Positions 61,099 through 64,000 of a DNA stretch of 64,000 bases are shown one piece after another. The notes under the pieces are model-generated. The model was not told where the DNA came from, did not search any database, and saw nothing but the letters and a program-made list of their open reading frames with translations. Source of the DNA: Glaciecola sp047250385 (GTDB lineage Bacteria; Pseudomonadota; Gammaproteobacteria; Enterobacterales; Alteromonadaceae); the NCBI RefSeq assembly GCF_047250385.1, contig NZ_JBLBVM010000044.1, positions 62,001 through 126,000 of the forward strand. Direction: 5' to 3'. Position 1 is the first letter of the stretch. Each line of letters begins with the position of its first letter. The translations under genes were made by a program, and so were the position numbers.

Positions 61099-62709
61099 CT
61101 ATTTAATAACCGGTGGTGTCTCAAATGTATGGTAAGGCGCAGGTGATGGGATTTCCCATTCTAAACCTTCGGCTCCTTCCCAAACCTGTGCTGATACTGG
61201 CTCGCCCTGTTTCTTACATGCTTTGATAATTAGCACTAAGAAAATGAGTTGAGACAGACCAAACGCGAATCCACCAATACTGATCCATTTGTTGAAGTCA
61301 GCGAATTGTAATGCGTAGTCTGGAATACGACGCGGCATACCAGCTAAACCTACAAAGTGCATTGGGAAGAACAAAACGTTTACCGAGATAAGTGAGCACC
61401 AGAAGTGCCACTTAGCCAAAGTGATATCAAACATTTTACCAGTCCATTTAGGTAACCAGTAATAGACTGCTGCCATGATTGAGAACACCGCACCCGTTAC
61501 AAGCACGTAATGGAAGTGAGCTACAACGAAGTAGGTATCATGGTATTGGAAATCAACTGGCGTAATTGCAAGCATCAAACCTGACAGCCCACCGATGGTG
61601 AACAATACAATGAAGGCAATTGCGAACATCATAGGCACTTCGAAGGTCATAGAACCGCGCCACATGGTCGCAACCCAGTTAAATACTTTCACACCTGTTG
61701 GTACTGAAATTAGCATGGTTGCGAACATAAAGAACATTTCCGCCGCCACTGGCATACCTGTTGTAAACATGTGGTGAGCCCAAACGATGAACGACAACAA
61801 AGCAATTGATGCTGTTGCGTAAACCATTGAAGCGTACCCAAATAATTTTTTACGAGCGAAGGTAGGAACGATTGCCGAGATAATACCAAACGCCGGTAAA
61901 ATCATAATATAAACTTCAGGGTGACCAAAGAACCAGAAGATATGCTGGAACATAACTGGATCACCACCGCCTGCGGCATTAAAGAAGCTAGTGCCGAAGA
62001 ATTTATCTGTTAGTACCATCGTAACAGCACCCGCTAGTACAGGCATTACAGCTATCAGTAGGAAAGCAGTGATCAACCATGTCCAAACAAACAATGGCAT
62101 TTTCATGTATGTCATGCCAGGGGCGCGCATATTAAAAATAGTTACCACAACGTTGATTGCACCCATGATGGATGAAATACCCATGATATGTACTGAGAAC
62201 ACAAACAATGCAGTACTGTCACCACTATATTGTGTAGAAAGTGGGGCATAGAAAGTCCAACCGAAAGCTGGGCCGCCGCCATCCATAAACAAAGATGAAA
62301 GAAGGATTAAGAACGCAAAAGGTAGTATCCAAAAACTCCAGTTGTTCATTCGTGGTAATGCCATATCTGGCGCACCAATCATCATAGGTACTAACCAGTT
62401 AGCAAGACCCGTAAAGGCTGGCATTACCGCACCAAATACCATAATCAAACCATGCACTGTGGTCATTTGGTTAAAGAAGTGTGGGTCAACAATTTGCAAG
62501 CCAGGTTGGAAAAGCTCCGCACGAATGACCATTGCCATTGCGCCGCCAACTAAGAACATAATGAATGCGAACCATAGATACAATGTACCAATATCTTTAT
62601 GGTTAGTTGTGAATAGCCATCTTAAGATGCCTTTAGGAATATGATGATCGTGATGCTCGTCGTGGCCATCGTGTGAATCATGTGCGTCGTTTGTAATTTC
62701 TGTACTCAT
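61099..62709 (-). CDS. ctaD: Cytochrome c oxidase subunit I (aa3 type)
   Basis: A 536-residue, twelve-helix catalytic subunit. Heme a/a3 and CuB ligands are in TVHGLIMVFGAVMPAF, the FWFFGHPEVYIMILPAFG block (CuB His and cross-linked Tyr), VWAHHMFTTGMP, and FHYVLVTG. The HDAHDSHDGHDEHHDHH N-terminal stretch is His/Asp-rich. Reduces O2 to water and pumps protons. The HPEVY motif with the downstream block indicates an A-type oxidase. Between ctaC and ctaG, all on the minus strand. Confidence 0.98.
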   Translation of the reverse strand: MSTEITNDAHDSHDGHDEHHDHHIPKGILRWLFTTNHKDIGTLYLWFAFIMFLVGGAMAMVIRAELFQPGLQIVDPHFFNQMTTVHGLIMVFGAVMPAFTGLANWLVPMMIGAPDMALPRMNNWSFWILPFAFLILLSSLFMDGGGPAFGWTFYAPLSTQYSGDSTALFVFSVHIMGISSIMGAINVVVTIFNMRAPGMTYMKMPLFVWTWLITAFLLIAVMPVLAGAVTMVLTDKFFGTSFFNAAGGGDPVMFQHIFWFFGHPEVYIMILPAFGIISAIVPTFARKKLFGYASMVYATASIALLSFIVWAHHMFTTGMPVAAEMFFMFATMLISVPTGVKVFNWVATMWRGSMTFEVPMMFAIAFIVLFTIGGLSGLMLAITPVDFQYHDTYFVVAHFHYVLVTGAVFSIMAAVYYWLPKWTGKMFDITLAKWHFWCSLISVNVLFFPMHFVGLAGMPRRIPDYALQFADFNKWISIGGFAFGLSQLIFLVLIIKACKKQGEPVSAQVWEGAEGLEWEIPSPAPYHTFETPPVIK

Positions 62710-62721
62710 CTTGATGACCTC

Positions 62722-63870
62722 CTATTTACCGTTAATCACTGCGTTAACATCTTTGGCTTGAACCAAATCACCTGTGTTATTACCCCAAGCATTACGCTCG
62801 TATGTAACAACAGCTGCAATTTCGGACATAGTTAACTGCTTGCCAAAGGCCGGCATATTATTTTTACCGTTTATGATGTAATCGATATGGACGGGAATAT
62901 TTTCTTTTTCGATCGCAATTTTACTATCTTTAAGCGCAGGGAACATTGGAGGCAAACCGCCGCCATTCGCTTGGTGGCATGCTACACAAGCCGTGTCATA
63001 TACCTTCTTGCCCTGAGTCATCAATTCTTCCATGCTCATATTCATTGCAAGTAAACGTTGTTCTTCTTCTTTCGCTTTAATCGCAGCTATTTCTTGCTCT
63101 TGAATCCAAGCATCATAATCTGCTGGCGACTTAGCAATAACGACCACTGGCATAAAGCCATGATCTTTTCCGCATAATTCCGCGCACTGACCACGGTAAA
63201 TACCTGGCTCGTTCACGTTGGCCCAAGCTTCGTTAATGAATCCTGGGTTGGCATCTTTTTTCACTGCGAAATCTGGCACCCACCAAGAGTGGATAACATC
63301 GTCAGAAGTGATTAGGAAGCGAACTTTCTTGCCTGTAGGAATAACGAGGGGACGGTCAACTTCTAATAAGTAGTTTTGACCTTTTGCAAATTTATTATTG
63401 ATTTGTTCCTGCTGTGTCGCCATTAGCGAGTAATATTCAACATCAGGATTATCTTGGTACTTGTAGTGCCATTTCCATTGCGAGCCAGTGACTAATATTG
63501 TCACATCCGCTTCAGAAGTATCTTCCATCGCAAGTAAGGTTTTAGCTGCTGGCCATGCCATTGCAATTAGGATAATGAAAGGTATCACAGTCCATAAAAT
63601 TTCGACTTTGACGTTTTCATGAAAATTCGCTGGTTTTGCGCCCACAGATTTTCGATGCACTACCATCGAATAAAACATGACACCAAACACTAATACGCCA
63701 ATAACCACACATATCCAGAACATCAGCATATGCAAGTCGAATACTTCCATACTGATATCAGATACACCGGGGCGTAAATTTAGGTCGGAACGTTCTGCAG
63801 CGGTTGTCGCTACTGCTGAATTGCTGAAGGCTAACATAGCACCTACTAGCAATGTTGAAATTCGATTCAC
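62722..63870 (-). CDS. ctaC: Cytochrome c oxidase subunit II with C-terminal cytochrome c domain (caa3 type)
   Basis: A 382-residue subunit. Signal peptide (about 1-22), two membrane helices (about 46-68 and 90-110), the CuA domain with GSQWKWHYKY, DVIHSWWVPDF and the CuA site CAELCGKDHGFMPV, a helical linker, and a C-terminal cytochrome c domain (about 280-382) with heme motif Cys295-x-x-Cys298-His299 (CVACHQ) and a Met ligand region (NNMPAFGKQLT). This fused domain marks a caa3-type oxidase taking electrons directly through its own heme c. It is first in the operon, 82 bases downstream of a perfect FNR-type box. Confidence 0.98.
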   Translation of the reverse strand: MNRISTLLVGAMLAFSNSAVATTAAERSDLNLRPGVSDISMEVFDLHMLMFWICVVIGVLVFGVMFYSMVVHRKSVGAKPANFHENVKVEILWTVIPFIILIAMAWPAAKTLLAMEDTSEADVTILVTGSQWKWHYKYQDNPDVEYYSLMATQQEQINNKFAKGQNYLLEVDRPLVIPTGKKVRFLITSDDVIHSWWVPDFAVKKDANPGFINEAWANVNEPGIYRGQCAELCGKDHGFMPVVVIAKSPADYDAWIQEQEIAAIKAKEEEQRLLAMNMSMEELMTQGKKVYDTACVACHQANGGGLPPMFPALKDSKIAIEKENIPVHIDYIINGKNNMPAFGKQLTMSEIAAVVTYERNAWGNNTGDLVQAKDVNAVINGK

Positions 63871-63951
63871 TCTGATACTCCTTTCCCTTTTTATCTATGG
63901 AGGTACTAAATGCCACCGGCCATTGTAAAGAGTTTGTTATTATTTGTTATT

Positions 63952-63965
63952 TTGATGTAAATCAA
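63952..63965. promoter_or_regulatory. FNR/Anr-type box upstream of the caa3 oxidase operon
   Basis: TTGAT-GTAA-ATCAA is a perfect match to the FNR consensus TTGAT-N4-ATCAA. Its centre is about 88 bp before the ctaC start codon. It suggests oxygen-dependent control of the oxidase operon; activator or repressor action depends on the unknown transcription start. Confidence 0.6.
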
Positions 63966-64000
63966 TATGCAATGATTAAACAAAGTCCTTGCTTAGTCTA

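Overview
The window reads as a chromosomal segment of a marine gammaproteobacterium of the Alteromonadales (Alteromonas/Glaciecola-like), at roughly 40% G+C by eye. The evidence is the bioH-gntX-nfuA neighbourhood, an ATP-type pckA, greB and tex, a caa3 oxidase operon with a cytochrome c domain on subunit II, a lipoprotein with a GlyGly-CTERM (rhombosortase) tail, a SprA-type protein, many GGDEF/EAL proteins and secreted S8/S9/M14 peptidases. This assignment is inference from gene content, not from a search. No rRNA, tRNA, CRISPR array, prophage or insertion sequence with a transposase was seen.

Layout. 1-4.4 kb: end of a lipoprotein gene, an FKBP isomerase, a small membrane protein and a secreted subtilisin-like protease behind a long AT-rich leader with a CRP-like site. 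4.5-7.3 kb: a divergent pair, a shortened malate synthase G-like protein and a DUF3612-type XRE regulator, with palindromic sites between them. 7.3-11.6 kb: envelope-stress type genes (DUF502, DUF1328, two small lipoproteins, MscS channel, DUF2254, a 59-residue membrane protein), two of them behind sigma-54-like promoter sequences. 11.8-18.0 kb: a signalling operon (NtrC-family activator, a 66-residue H-box-only protein, CHASE3 kinase, single-domain receiver, four-module hybrid kinase) followed by a hemerythrin. 18-30.6 kb: CHASE-GGDEF-EAL protein, pckA, TonB-dependent receptor, BON protein, small methyltransferase, greB, tex, YiiX-like hydrolase. 30.6-35.2 kb: a periplasmic binding protein, outer-membrane barrel and diguanylate cyclase operon, then a SprA-type protein with a flagellar-rod-like small protein. 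35.4-42.5 kb: bioH, gntX/comF, an M14 peptidase, nfuA, then a conserved gene of unknown function placed directly before a GGDEF-EAL gene. 44.4-54.3 kb: rhombotarget lipoprotein, MATE transporter, polysaccharide deacetylase, several small membrane proteins, a PadR/HAAS pair, a MITE-like repeat and an S9 peptidase. 54.4-64 kb: cytochrome oxidase structural and assembly genes (ctaC-ctaD-ctaG-ctaE, surf1, ctaA, ctaB, sco1), with a perfect FNR-type box upstream of ctaC.

How the parts fit. The window is dominated by respiration, gluconeogenic carbon use (pckA and the malate-synthase-like locus), secreted protein degradation and c-di-GMP/phosphorelay signalling, which fits a particle-associated marine heterotroph. 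The least ordinary loci are the truncated malate-synthase-like gene beside its DUF3612 regulator, the H-box-only protein in the phosphorelay operon, the binding protein/barrel/cyclase operon, the SprA plus rod-like pair, and the MITE-like element with perfect 20-bp terminal inverted repeats.
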